DNA of 64,000 bases, taken from contig OZ020249.1 in the NCBI GenBank assembly GCA_963971285.1, forward strand, positions 7,750,001 to 7,814,000, written 5' to 3'. This DNA comes from Astropecten irregularis (lineage: Eukaryota > Echinodermata > Asteroidea > Paxillosida > Astropectinidae). This document shows, piece after piece, positions 54,533 through 64,000 of the stretch. The translations under genes were made by a program, and so were the position numbers. The notes beneath the pieces were generated by a model that was given only the letters and a program-made list of their open reading frames with translations, searched no databases and was not told where the DNA came from. The number at the start of each line of letters is the position of its first letter. The first letter of the stretch is position 1.

Positions 54533-55058
54533 CCTTAGAAAGGGAATTATCATTTTATGCCAAGCGTCTGTGCTTGATTGTCCAGAATATAAAAATGCTG
54601 TTTATCCACATCTGAGGCTGGGCCCTGAGTCTTTCATGGTTCAGCAATGATGAAGTACTGTACGCCCACTACTATGCATAACTTACCCGGTACCCTGTCT
54701 TGACTAGAACAGCTCTCTCCATCAAGGTCATTATCGGCAGTTTTTTTCATTCTCGGAATTCTAATTAAGCAGCGACCGATACCTTACCATCAATCAATGT
54801 TTGTCGTGCATGTTTTCGCAAACCTTTCATGTTTATTAACTCGCATATAAAGCAACCTATGTTTCTTTTATAAGCCTTCTGTATTCCCAAAAGATAGACT
54901 CATGTGGTTCGTAGCAAATGTATGGTCCCACATTACACAGTATGAGATTTTTTATAATATCGCTCCAGACATATTTGAATGTATTGCTGTATTTCGTTTG
55001 CATCTGAAATCTCTCGTTCGTAACTTCTATAGCTTTGTGTGGCACATCCAACCAGGGG
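54533..55058. other. Unique sequence, no gene seen
   Basis: Nothing recognised. The 143-codon plus-strand frame at 54902-55333 continues into the SINE that follows and is not called. Confidence 0.4.
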
Positions 55059-55367
55059 TCGACTGTGAGGTGGCAAAGTGCTTTAATAGGCACTCGCCTC
55101 TCACCAATGTGGCCCGGGTTCGATCCCGGCTTGGGTCATATGTGAGTAGAGTTGTGCGTTGGTTCTCTCCTATGCTACGAGGGTTTTTCTCCGGGTTCTC
55201 CGGTTTTCCTCCCTCCACAAAACCAAGCACTTTCGATCTCAGGCTCCGTAATCATAATGGATTGCCGGTATTGCTGGCAGCCGAGGGCGCCATTGAATAC
55301 CAGCAATCCGATTACGTTGTAGCCATTGCTTAGAAAAGGCGCGTTATAAATATAATAATTATTATTA
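55059..55367 (+). mobile_element. tRNA-derived SINE, essentially complete
   Basis: Head: GAGGTGGCAAAGTGCTTT (box A-like), CACTCGCCTCTCACCAATG, then GGTTCGATCCC (perfect box B, 55117-55127). Central domain: GAGGGTTTTTCTCCGGGTTC, TCCGGTTTTCCTCCCTCCAC, a block I recognise as recurring in many invertebrate SINEs. Tail: GGCGCGTTATAAATATAATA then ATT repeats. SINEs of this sort are transcribed by RNA polymerase III and moved by LINE machinery; none is encoded here. Target duplication not resolved. Confidence 0.85.
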
Positions 55368-55436
55368 TGTTGGTGGTGTCCCAAATAGTCAATTGTCTTT
55401 GTTCGTTTGTCAGTCAGAAGCCATGCAACCAAGTTT

Positions 55437-55625
55437 AATTTGCTTGGAGTTAGGAGGGCCTGATGTGTTTGGATCCTAGCAGGATCTATATCATTTAGCC
55501 TTTGATAAAGAACTAATTGCTGGGATCAAAATGCATCAGCCCCTTCTAACTCCAAACATTTTATAAATTTCAGGTCATTATTTTGGCTGATGATCAGTTT
55601 GCAGCATTTTATTACCTGTATCAAG
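55437..55625. repeat. Family H inverted pair
   Basis: 55437-55490 is a minus-strand core (GCTTGGAGTTAGGAGGGCC, GGATCCTAGCAGGATC). From 55496 a plus-strand core follows (AGCCTTTGATAAAGAACTAA, GGGATCAAAATGCATC, CTTCTAACTCCAAACATTTT) with the family flank GGCTGATGATCAGTTTGCAG. Confidence 0.8.
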
Positions 55626-55627
55626 CT

Positions 55628-55660
55628 TAATTTGCTTGTGTCTATGAAATTGGCCCCGGT
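55628..55660. repeat. Family D right-end fragment
   Basis: TAATTTGCTTGTGTCTATGA, AATTGGCCCC resembles the terminal bases of family D only. Confidence 0.5.
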
Positions 55661-55915
55661 ATTAAACTGGAATCCACAAGTGGTGGACTATTGGTTGATA
55701 TCCACATCAGGAGTTGAAATCTTGTGGATGTGAACTACTCACAGGTCTTTCACCTGTTCGGTTGCATGGAGTTGATTCATAGTGGAAAGGTCTGCAATCG
55801 AGCGGAACACCACCAAATTGTGAAATCGAGATGTTTGCCGCAAAGCTTGAGAAACATGACATGGTCGGGGACCTGGGGCTTATCCAGGTGTGTGAAGCAG
55901 AGGCTCAAAGAAAAT
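55661..55915. other. Unique sequence, no gene seen
   Basis: No repeat family or supported frame. Confidence 0.4.
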
Positions 55916-56157
55916 ACATAAACAGATGAAGGCTCAGGCTCAGACTCAGGCTCTGGCTCTGGCTCCGGCTCTGTCATCCATATGCTGACAATATATTGGT
56001 AGTTTGTGGTTTTTCATTGAAGCTGAAGCTCTGCTTTCCTTTTCAAAGCAGAGAATCTACTTCCGAACCGCAGCCGAAAGCCTCTATTTTGATTATTATT
56101 AATTAATTATTAATTATTTCAGAATGGATTCACGAAATGGAGTCGAGGCCGGAGCCA

Positions 56158-56253
<96 letters not shown>

Positions 56254-56268
56254 CCATTTCGTAATCCC
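55916..56268. mobile_element. Fold-back element with expanded hexanucleotide, copy 3
   Basis: The left end has GGCTCAGGCTCAGACTCAGG, CTCTGGCTCTGGCTCC. The right end is CCTGAG repeated 15 times (56161-56250) then CCTCCATTTCGTAAT. The interior is the inverse of the 23061 and 60695 copies (TTTCATTGAAGCTGAAGCTC, GAGAATCTACTTCCG). It also has ATTAATTAATTATTAATT at 56097-56115. The Glu-Pro and Gly-Ser repeat frames here are products of the hexamer. Confidence 0.85.
56161..56253. repeat. CCTGAG hexanucleotide microsatellite
   Basis: Fifteen perfect tandem CCTGAG units plus CCT inside the right arm of the fold-back element; the copy at 60695 has only two or three. Confidence 0.97.
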
Positions 56269-57073
56269 CCTATGACGGCCAATGGACGAGTTCCATTGAG
56301 TGATGCTACATCACGAAACATCACAAAAAGCATGATATCTCATTTGCAAATTTGTAATTATCTATGTTATAAAAGAGGCCATCATAAGCAAGTGAATTTT
56401 GAATAATCATCCATTCTTGAATGAAATGCACGATTAATATGAATTATTCCGGTAAAAAATTGTTGAATATGATATGAAGAACTAGATCGTATCCATTTGA
56501 ATATTGGCTGCCGTGCCGAAATGCCATCAACGGAATTGCCCCCCTTTCCTTCCGATGCTCACGATCAGACATCCGGGAGCCCAACTTCCTGCCGTCCATA
56601 GCCCAGGGGCTCGCTGAACCAGTCCACGGCACTCTCCATCTACCAAATGACTTCTGCCCCCAATCCCAAAAGTGACCTCATGAATTTTTTAGCCGCAACC
56701 CAACGAGAAAGTGGCGCCACCTGGATATGAAAAAAGGGTTCTTCGCTTCCAGTACATACTGACTCAGTCCATCTCGGATGATTTTAATAATAAGGTGATC
56801 TGGTAGATATTCCCTTTGCAAAGGTTAACCGAGTATGGTAATGGATCCTTGACTTAATGACTTTGAAGAGTCGTTAACGTGATGAGGGTCGTATATTGTC
56901 TGCCCAAAGTGCATCATGGGAAGGCAAAGGCGATTTAAAGGGGCAGGGAATCTCGTTACGGATGAGCTACAAATTGGAAAATGGTGTTGTATGTACAACG
57001 CATCTTCGGTGTGCATAAATTTGCATACATTTGCATACTGACTGCCAAACGAGCAAAGATAATTGACCAACAC
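56269..57073. other. Unique sequence, no gene seen
   Basis: 56500-56650 is GC-balanced. No repeat or supported frame. Confidence 0.4.
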
Positions 57074-57320
57074 GGGGCTGGATAGCTCATTTGGTAATTA
57101 AGAATACAGGGGTCGATTTCACCAAACTCATTTTAATTTACTATTAATCGTAGGACATATGATGCATCGCAGCCCTGCGTAGGATACAATGGGTTATTAA
57201 ACTCGAGTTACGATCGATCGTAGGGCTTTTTGAAATCCACCCTTGGTACAGTATTCAGGAGGTCACTGGTTCGAATCCCACTCCAGTCAATTTTTCTTTG
57301 TTCACTTTTCAGTGACATCT
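57074..57320 (+). mobile_element. tRNA-derived SINE split by a family F MITE
   Basis: GGGGCTGGATAGCTCATTTG, GTAATTAAGAATACAG (57074-57109) is the tRNA-like 5' part. After the MITE, TACAGTATTCAGGAGG then GGTTCGAATCC (box B) and CACTCCAGTCAATTTTTCTT, TG complete it. Joined conceptually, it is the same head type as the 34040 and 38952 arrays but with box B present. Confidence 0.8.
57110..57246 (+). mobile_element. Palindromic MITE, family F, nested in a SINE
   Basis: GGGTCGATTTCACCAAACTC at the left and GAAATCCACCCTTGG at the right, flanked by TACAG at 57105-57109 and 57247-57251 (5-bp direct repeat). Confidence 0.85.
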
Positions 57321-60162
57321 TCAATCTTGTTACATGCAGCATTCTGGAACTTCCCCCCCCCCCCCCACGGCACCCCCTGCGCCCCCTCCCTAGTAAGGCC
57401 ACCGATGTTCACTTTTACAGAAATGATACATCAGCCTAAATCCCATGCTTACCTGTGAAATTTGTTCCCATTAAACGCACTCATCCAACTTTCTGTTATA
57501 ATAAACGGCAATTCCCATATGTCACACAAAGCCATGACAAATTGCACTCCATAGTACGACGAACATAATGTGTACGAACAACAAAATGACAGTTTCCACA
57601 CCACTGACTTCTTTATTCCCTTAAATACGTCGCCGTAGTAATTTTAAGTTTCTTTACAACGGAAAGTGCATCAGGAGTGTGAATAGTTGTCTTTGAAATT
57701 GCCCTCATCTATCAGACGGTGGATCGCGGCCGGACGCCCCGGCCTAAAACGCAAACTGCACTTTTTTTTGTTTCATTATCACGCTGTAAATTACACATTA
57801 CATTACGCCAATGTGCATATTTTATACATACTCCGCTTCATGCGTGAAATTTTCCATGAAAATTCATGAATTTTTTTTTTTTTATGTCCACAATGAAAAT
57901 TTCTCTTTAAGTTACAAAGATGAAATTTTTTCTCGGTCTGGACGAGCGCCGAATCCAATCAATTTTGAAAGCATCTCTTTGTTGTGTACATCGATACACG
58001 TCGCAAGTGCAATACTTTGAATTTTACCTGATAAAGTACGTGTCCATGTATGAAGAATGGAAATAATTGTCAATGAAAATTCATCGTTTTTTTCCCCCCT
58101 ATCACCTTAGAGTTTTCTTTTTCAGCTAAGAACACATTTCTTGTCGCGGGGCCCTGTAACTTAAGCTTTGCGTTTGATATGCGTATACGTGCTGTTGTAC
58201 GGCGCGATCATAACATATTTGATAGACACTGAAGATACCGTGACACGACGTTCATATGATCTTGGTGTTTGCTCAAATCAGCGATCAAAATTCATGATTT
58301 TTTTTTTTCGCCGGGAAAAGACAAATGCCGGTGTCAAAAGAGTTCAATTTCAATCCATGGTGTGTTTTATTTTTGCTGTAAAAAAATCTGTTAGTAACAT
58401 CGGAGGGTTTGCTCATGAAAAATTTATAACGATATTGTCTGTGTATTTTTTCGAGGTTTGCATGAAGAATTTCTTTTGTGTCGTTAAACATTTGAATCCA
58501 TTTTTCATCGTCAATTTTGATGGAATGACAGACCGCACGTCTTAAAAAATGTCATCTTCCTCGATTTGTCACTCTACACGTCATGATTAATTCCGTGAAG
58601 TTGTGAAAGATAAGTCTCGATGGAATCATTTTATGAGATATTCGATAGTCCTCCTATGATCACTTTACAAAAACAAGTCAAGATTGGAGGTTTTTTTTTA
58701 TAAAATGTCCACCGTGTACCTCATATTGGCGGGGTAACTCCTTACGAATATTTGATATTTGAACTTCAAAAAAAAAAGGGAATATTAGATTAACGAAACA
58801 TTCTTGTAGGGGGGACAATATGAAATAACCAATAGTCTAAGTATCGGTATACATGCTCACTAGTTCCTGTTCGTAACAAGATACCACATCTAACTTCACG
58901 TCGAGTGTAAATTTGGGTAAAATTGGATGAAAGTTTAGAAACGTCGGACAAGTATCTCCGTCCGAAATTGTCGCCGGGAAATAAACGGCATCTGTTTTAT
59001 TAGCAGCCGAGGGAGAATTCGGTTTACTCATAATTTTTTCTGAAGGGACGGGAAAAAAAACCCAGGAATCGACACGTTAGGAGTCAAGTCTCACGGCACG
59101 GGCTCTGTGTCTCTGGCCTGAGGGTAGGCTGTCGAAGAGGGAAGGAAAGGCAAAACCCAGGCTGAGGGTGCGGATGTCCTGATCGCATAAAATACACCGA
59201 CCGGGGGGAAAGAACCAAAACAAGACCGGGTTTGTTTTACTCGACTCACAAGTAGTCTTGGGTTTCCTGCCCTGTGTATTTAACAGCACCTTCGTTGCCG
59301 TCACAAACAGCGTTCTGGGAATTTTTGTTTTGTTTTAAGCCTTCACCGCCTTTATACACCTCCTACTCCAGGAAATAGGAGTGGGTACTCCTGAAGTAGG
59401 ATTGCTCTGTTGAGGGCTCGATGATTGGACGACTGAGGTTACCAGCTTCGGGGTAGACGTAAGACGTCAGTTGGCCATTCCTCAACATGCCCAAGACATT
59501 TGTGTTTTCTCTGTCCAAAAAAATCCCAAACTCAAGCGAAATGAAAGGCTTATAAGATGTTTCTCCACTACAAGTAGCAGTGCGTTATGTACTGATTGAC
59601 AGTGGTCAGATTTGTTTGTCTTCGTTGGGATTTTGGGAAAGGGAACAGACTTTCTCTGTTTTGGTTATGACCAATGTTGATTGTTTTTCTTTGTGATGCG
59701 CACACATGTACAGTGTATAAACTGCGACGAACATGCATAGAGATTAAAATGCTAATGTAACAGGCTCTGGTGGAATGGCCGTGTGTTTTTGTTTTCGTAG
59801 GGTTTGATTGTCAATCCCTCGAAAACTGTTGTCAAAACAAAAAGGGACGGACCTTTGTATATCTGATCAAACCTAGAGGTTCCTTATATAGGCCATTTCT
59901 GTAATTACAGTTTGACAAAAACGTTGGCTAGTTAAAATCCCGCACAGCTGCAGACTAACAGTTCGGTGGACTTATCAGTATCTTGCATAAACTACCTCAG
60001 GGTTCTGTAGAAAAGTAAATAAGGCGTCGTCAAGCTTAAGATGCTGCTTTTTTTTTTCAAGCTTATGTGAGAGATTTGAAATATTTTCGTTTTGAATTTA
60101 TGCTACTGTGCCCACTCTGCCTTGTAGAAGTGAAACATGGACACAAGCAATACAAACGATAA
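57321..60162. other. Long unique stretch, no gene seen
   Basis: 15 C at 57353-57367. An imperfect hairpin at 59363-59401 (CCTACTCCAGGA with TCCTGAAGTAGG). 59040-59330 is GC-balanced. Frames up to 125 codons (58168-58545) have no recognisable domain. 57600-59000 is AT-rich and repeat-free. Confidence 0.4.
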
Positions 60163-60303
60163 ACGTCTGCAAACTTCTCATCAACCGGAATAACGACCTG
60201 AGGTGTGTAATGCTCAGAGCTAGGATGGCCTGACATTTTGATCCTAGCAGGATCTTTCTCGCAGGCTAGGAGGAGCCCTGGATCCTGCTAGAATCAAAAC
60301 GTC
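60163..60303. repeat. Family H inverted pair
   Basis: 60163-60270: minus-strand flank and core (GTCTGCAAACTTCTCATC, GACATTTTGATCCTAGC, AGGATCTTTCTCGCAGGCT). 60281-60303: start of a plus-strand core (GGATCCTGCTAGAATCAAAA, CGTC), truncated. Confidence 0.75.
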
Positions 60304-60694
60304 ACTCCCTTGATGTATACTTCACACAAAACGAGAAAGGAGAAAAATGAACCGTGCTTTTAACAGTAAAAATCCGACCTTCGGGTCCGAATTCTGTCAA
60401 TTACGTGAGCCCATTCCCTGCATGACTGAGCACCATTATTGACAGTTGCATCCCGCTCGTAAGTCGCATCTAGAAATCGTTCTCCAGCCGTAAAAAAGGG
60501 AAGATATTCTAGGCTGACCTTGCTTTTGGGTGTTTGGTTTTCTTTTCTTTTCTTTTTTTACGATTCTTGTTGAGTTTGGGGGCCCGTTATGCAGGCGGCT
60601 CTCTCTATCTTACATTTTAAGGCACTGTTGTGCAAGAGGAATTTGTAAATTATGGATCTAGAATTCTGGATGCAGTGTGAGACAGAGTCTATGG
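60304..60694. other. Unique sequence, no gene seen
   Basis: TTTTC repeats at 60540-60559. Nothing else. Confidence 0.4.
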
Positions 60695-60933
60695 GCGTTT
60701 ATAAAACGGAGGCTCAGACTCCGTCTCAGGCACCGGGCTCCATTTTGTGAATCCATTCTGAAATAACTGGTATCAAAATAGAGGCTTTTGGCTGGGGTTC
60801 TGAAGTAGATTCTCTGGTTTGAAAATGAAAACAGAGCTTCAGCTTCAGTGAAAAACCACAACCTATACTTTCAGCATATGGATCTCAAGAGCTGGAGCCT
60901 GAGCCTGAGCCTAAGCCTCCGTTTTGTAAACGC
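60695..60933. mobile_element. Fold-back element with GAGGCT ends, copy 4
   Basis: GCGTTTATAAAACGGAGGCT at the left and AGCCTCCGTTTTGTAAACGC at the right pair with one mismatch, giving the best-defined termini of this family. The right arm has GAGCCTGAGCCTGAGCC. The interior is the same as the 23061 copy. Confidence 0.88.
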
Positions 60934-61104
60934 GCAAAGAGTGTTCTTTTGCTGAGGCCCTCTACCAAACATTGGCCCATGCTATGGCTTCATTGCCACT
61001 TTGGACATCATTTTGAAAAGTAAAAAATGTATGAGTACTAAATTCTTCGAACTGTTCATCAGCTTTAAATGTATGTAATTATAACACTACAAGTGATACA
61101 CTCC
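60934..61104. other. Unique sequence, no gene seen
   Basis: Nothing recognised. Confidence 0.4.
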
Positions 61105-61220
61105 TTTTGATGCTCACCTTTGATCTTACCCACCCTCCATATACCTCTCTTTTGTCCTGATCCTCTCATCCATTTATTTGTATCTTTACTTGCATGTTCT
61201 TGTCCTCTTGTCATTCTGCA
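61105..61220 (+). repeat. Family H upstream flank
   Basis: TTTTGTCCTGATCCTCTCAT, CCATTTATTTGTATCTTTAC, TGTCCTCTTGTCATT: the same flank as at 395-492 and 31810-31890 (inverted there), leading into the tandem block. Confidence 0.75.
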
Positions 61221-61612
61221 TTTGAGAAAGATCCTACTAGGATTGAAACGTCTGGCCCTCCTAACTCTGAGCAGCCTTTGAGAAAGATCCTACTAGGATT
61301 GAAACGTCTGGCCCTCCTAACTCTGAGCAGCCTTTGAGAAAGATCCTGCTAGGATTGAAACGTCTGGCCCTCCTAACTCTGAGCAGCCTTTGAGAAAGAT
61401 CCTGCTAGGATTGAAACGTCTGGCCCTCCTAACTCTGAGCAGCCTTTGAGAAAGATCCTGCTAGGATTGAAACGTCTGGCCCTCCTAACTCTGAGCAGCC
61501 TTTGAGAAAGATCCTACTAGGATTGAAACGTCTGGCCCTCCTAACTCTGAGCAGCCTTTGAGAAAGATCCTGCTAGGATTGAAATGCATCAGACTCTCCC
61601 AACTCCAAGCAC
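61221..61612 (+). repeat. Family H tandem array, seven 56-bp units
   Basis: Units start at 61221, 61277, 61333, 61389, 61445, 61501 and 61557, exactly 56 bp each: TTTGAGAAAGATCCTGCTAG, GATTGAAACGTCTGGCCC, TCCTAACTCTGAGCAGCC. Units differ almost only at G/A in the hairpin loop. The last unit switches to GAAATGCATC and CCAACTCCAAGC, the form of the single-copy elements. Near-identity suggests recent amplification. Confidence 0.95.
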
Positions 61613-61670
61613 TAAATATAACACTCTGAGTTATGAGAGCAATCCTAGCAGGATCTTTCTGAAAGGTTTT
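61613..61670 (-). repeat. Family H core in inverted orientation after the array
   Basis: CTCTGAGTTATGAGAGCAAT, CCTAGCAGGATCTTTCTGAA, AGG on the plus strand is the reverse of the unit. It makes the locus head-to-head. Confidence 0.7.
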
Positions 61671-63148
61671 TTTTCCCAAGAAATACTTGTTTCAATTTGC
61701 TCGCATCTTGCATAACCTTTGCCCTCGATTTAAGTAAATGGTCTTTAAATAGCAAATGCAAAACAAATGAACAATTTGGCGGGAGTCGATATGTACTCAA
61801 GTGGCGCCATGTCGGCCCTTAAAGTAATCATACCTAAACCTGAGTGTTCAATAACGTCTCAACGGCGGCCTCAATTCGGACATTTCACCCATCCACCGGC
61901 AGCTGCCCTATCATCACAAGACTCATTTGCATAACAATAATCTCCAGTACATCTATAAGGGTCGGCATCACCGGTACCCTGAGGGTCGGTATCCGTACAT
62001 GTAGGAAGTGCTGTTTACCGGTCGTAGTTGATAGATCGGCCCCTTGCCGTCCGCATACAACGGAATTATCGTAATTAGCTTTATTGATTTGGGGATCTTC
62101 GCTCCTTTTTCTTGTTAAATGTGGAACAATGTGGTGTTTTATCCAATATAGAAAAATTGAAATGAGACGTTTAAATCGTCTTTCACTTTATTAGAGGATG
62201 GTCATAAAAATTATGTTGTCAAAAGAAGATTCGCTTCATGTCTTGTACTGTATTTTTCAGTCAAGATTTATACATTTGTTCATTTTTTTAGTAAAGATAA
62301 TTTTCTGTACTATGCCAAAGCAGATTCTGTAGTCACATGAATTATGTTTAAATGACTCAGTTATGATTAAAAACGAAAATAAGGTTCATTTCAAACATGA
62401 GTTCATTTTTATATTCAGTTATGTTTAAAAAAAAAAAATGAAAGTCATTTGAATATGACTTTCTTGTGATTAAAAATGAAAGGAAAACCCTCTTATTTTT
62501 TTTAGTTTTGAAATCAATTTGATTTATTGATATTCTGACTTTTTTTATGTGAATGTCATATAAAGCAATTTATCTCGTTTTGGGACTCCGAGGTAGGGAA
62601 AAGTACAAGATGTGTGATTTATGTGGTCGCTAGCGTCGGAATTGTCCTGTTAAATGCGGCGTGCGGTTGGGATTGCTCGGGCAGCATTAGTGCGCAAGCA
62701 TCCATCATGATGCAATTATTGCAGGGCTGGTTAGGCAAGAGGTGACGTCAAACAGTTTCTATTCTCCTTTCCTCCGACGCCCGCACCCGCGTCCGCCCCA
62801 TCGTTTTGTCCCGCGACCAATTTTCATCAAGCCGCTTCATAGCGGAAATTGAATATTGCTTTGCTCTTTTCTTTTTATTAAGCGCAAATTTCTGCAAGTA
62901 CCAAATACTTGTCACGCATGTTGTTTGCAGTAAAACATTTCGCTATCAAAGTTAATGAGTGTATGTCGTACCCGTATGATACATAGACACATTCTTAATT
63001 CTTATGTTTCAAACTGCTAAATCCAACAGGTTTCCAACAGTTTGAACCACATGTGGGATTTTGTTGGGTTTTAGCAGTAAGCTCATGCCATTTGTGTTGG
63101 ATTGTTTTGTATTCAACAGCAAGACACATAGCGAGATCCTTAAAAGTA
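61671..63148. other. Unique sequence, candidate regulatory block
   Basis: 62580-62880 is GC-balanced and repeat-free and contains a consensus CRE palindrome, TGACGTCA, at 62742-62749. 62090-62580 is AT-rich. No gene supported. Confidence 0.35.
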
Positions 63149-63299
63149 ATAAACTGCTGCAAACTACTCATCAACCAAAATAATGACTTGAAATATATAC
63201 TGCTTAAGAGTTCGAAGGGCCTGACATTTTGATCCTAACAGGATCCAAGCCTTTGTGAAAGATCCTGCTAGGATCGAAACGTCAGGCCCTCCTAACTCT
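63149..63299. repeat. Family H inverted pair
   Basis: 63149-63247: minus-strand flank and core (ACTGCTGCAAACTACTCATC, TTTTGATCCTAACAGGATCC). 63248-63299: plus-strand core AGCCTTTGTGAAAGATCC, TGCTAGGATCGAAACGTC, AGGCCCTCCTAACTCT, interrupted there by the family L MITE. Confidence 0.85.
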
Positions 63300-63423
63300 G
63301 GGCCTGTTTGTTTAATGCACAGGATCCCAGATTTGAGGATCCATGTCCTATGCAGGGTACGCTACAATGGGATCCGGATCAGCAGGATTCATGATCTTGT
63401 GCATTATTAAAACAAACAGGCCC
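63300..63423. mobile_element. MITE with GGGCCTGTTTGTTT ends, family L
   Basis: 124 bp from GGGCCTGTTTGTTTAATGC to GCATTATTAAAACAAACAGG, CCC, flanked by TCT (63297-63299 and 63424-63426). The interior has GGATCC-type inverted words. Same family as 51406-51546. Confidence 0.85.
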
Positions 63424-64000
63424 TCTAATCATACTTGTATTCTGTAAAATTCATTATGGAACTTGTAGGGAGCCTTTCAAGAAAAATCAGGATTCTATGA
63501 ACAATTCACATTTTGTGAAAGAACCGTCACCAATTTTTTGTCAATTTACTCACACTTTACTCCTCCGCACACACACAAAAAGTGGAAATAATAACAACAA
63601 AGTAAAAATAGCAGAGAATATTGTTTGAAACAACCACTTTCGGAGAACACTCGTTTATTCTAGCCCAGAAGACAAAATGCATCCCAAAATAAACCCCGAA
63701 GATAAGTGCAGTTTATACGCAAGTCCGGAGTTGTTTTTTGTAGATAGTGTATAAGTGGTTCATGGAAAATCTACTCAACTTCATGTGAACGCTAGAAATT
63801 CTTCTATGTTTGTATTTTTTGGCGAGGATACGTTTTGTTGACGTCCTGCCTTCCATTGATTAGCCAAATACACTTTCTTTTATTTTGGTTTGTCAAGTCG
63901 TAACAACCATACATGTGTGTTTTTTACAATGTGTCGTTTTCCATTATGCTTGAAATTACATTAACACAGCTTGAAATTGTGAAATTTGTTTTCGAGCAAA
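63424..64000. other. Unique sequence, no gene seen
   Basis: AT-leaning sequence with no repeat family or convincing frame to the end of the window. Confidence 0.4.

Noticed and set aside
54902..55333. 143-codon plus-strand frame
   Set aside because: More than half of it is the tRNA-derived SINE at 55059-55367.
56130..56406. Glu-Pro repeat and Gly-Ser repeat frames
   Set aside because: Both are readings of the CCTGAG hexamer array in a fold-back element.

Overview
The window looks like a gene-poor stretch of an animal nuclear genome, intergenic or long-intronic. It is AT-leaning, has no run of long open reading frames, no bacterial operon structure and no rRNA or intact tRNA gene. It is crowded with short non-autonomous mobile elements, tRNA-derived SINEs, minisatellites and ACATGT-type microsatellites. 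The repeat vocabulary (palindromic CAATTTCATAGAGCTGCTTAAGC elements, GGTCGATTTCACCAAACTC elements, ACATGT tracts) suggests a marine invertebrate deuterostome. An echinoderm is my first guess, from memory and not proven by the sequence.

The only protein-coding candidate is a short reading frame at 29261-29419 (53 codons, then a plausible splice donor) behind about 0.8 kb of unique, UTR-like sequence. All other open frames are short, of either strand, and lie in repeats or low-complexity sequence.

Region by region: 0-9 kb carries a TTAA-type MITE, a 537-bp long-armed inverted-repeat element, a fold-back element with GAGCCT-rich ends, a 1.47-kb element with hAT-like termini (7266-8734) and a 21-bp minisatellite hit by a 105-bp MITE. 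9-15 kb has two TTAA MITEs sharing one TTAA, three 'GGTCGATTTCAC' palindromic elements (one of them interrupted) and a hAT MITE with a perfect 8-bp target duplication. 15.7-19.9 kb is a 79-bp minisatellite split by two related insertions (278 and 2802 bp); the longer one carries GC-rich islands and a hairpin-forming minisatellite. 20-28 kb is mostly unique, with scattered repeats and a TG-rich quasi-repeat zone. 27.5-28.1 kb holds a small retroelement-like insertion with a 12-bp target duplication and a hammerhead-ribozyme fold on the minus strand. 28.4-29.5 kb is the candidate first exon. 30-40 kb contains more MITEs, a strong fold-back, and two tandem arrays built from a tRNA-like SINE head. 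40-57 kb contains further TTAA MITEs (one nested in an element whose empty site can be read nearby), a complete tRNA-derived SINE at 55.1 kb, a GAGCCT-expanded fold-back and a SINE split by a MITE. 57-64 kb is largely unique except for a seven-unit 56-bp array (61.2 kb) and its inverted relatives.

The most interesting theme is ribozyme-like repeats. A dispersed 56-bp family (at least 13 loci, often tandem or head-to-head) has the three-stem layout of a hammerhead: a GATCC/GGATC stem II, GAA, a palindromic ACGCGT stem III and a GTC cleavage triplet. Its core has C3 and G8 both changed, to T and A, which would keep the C3-G8 base pair. A separate 124-bp insertion carries the canonical CTGATGA...GAAA core. 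Hammerheads of this sort are known from Penelope-like retroelements. The family assignment here is inference and needs covariance-model and repeat-library searches.
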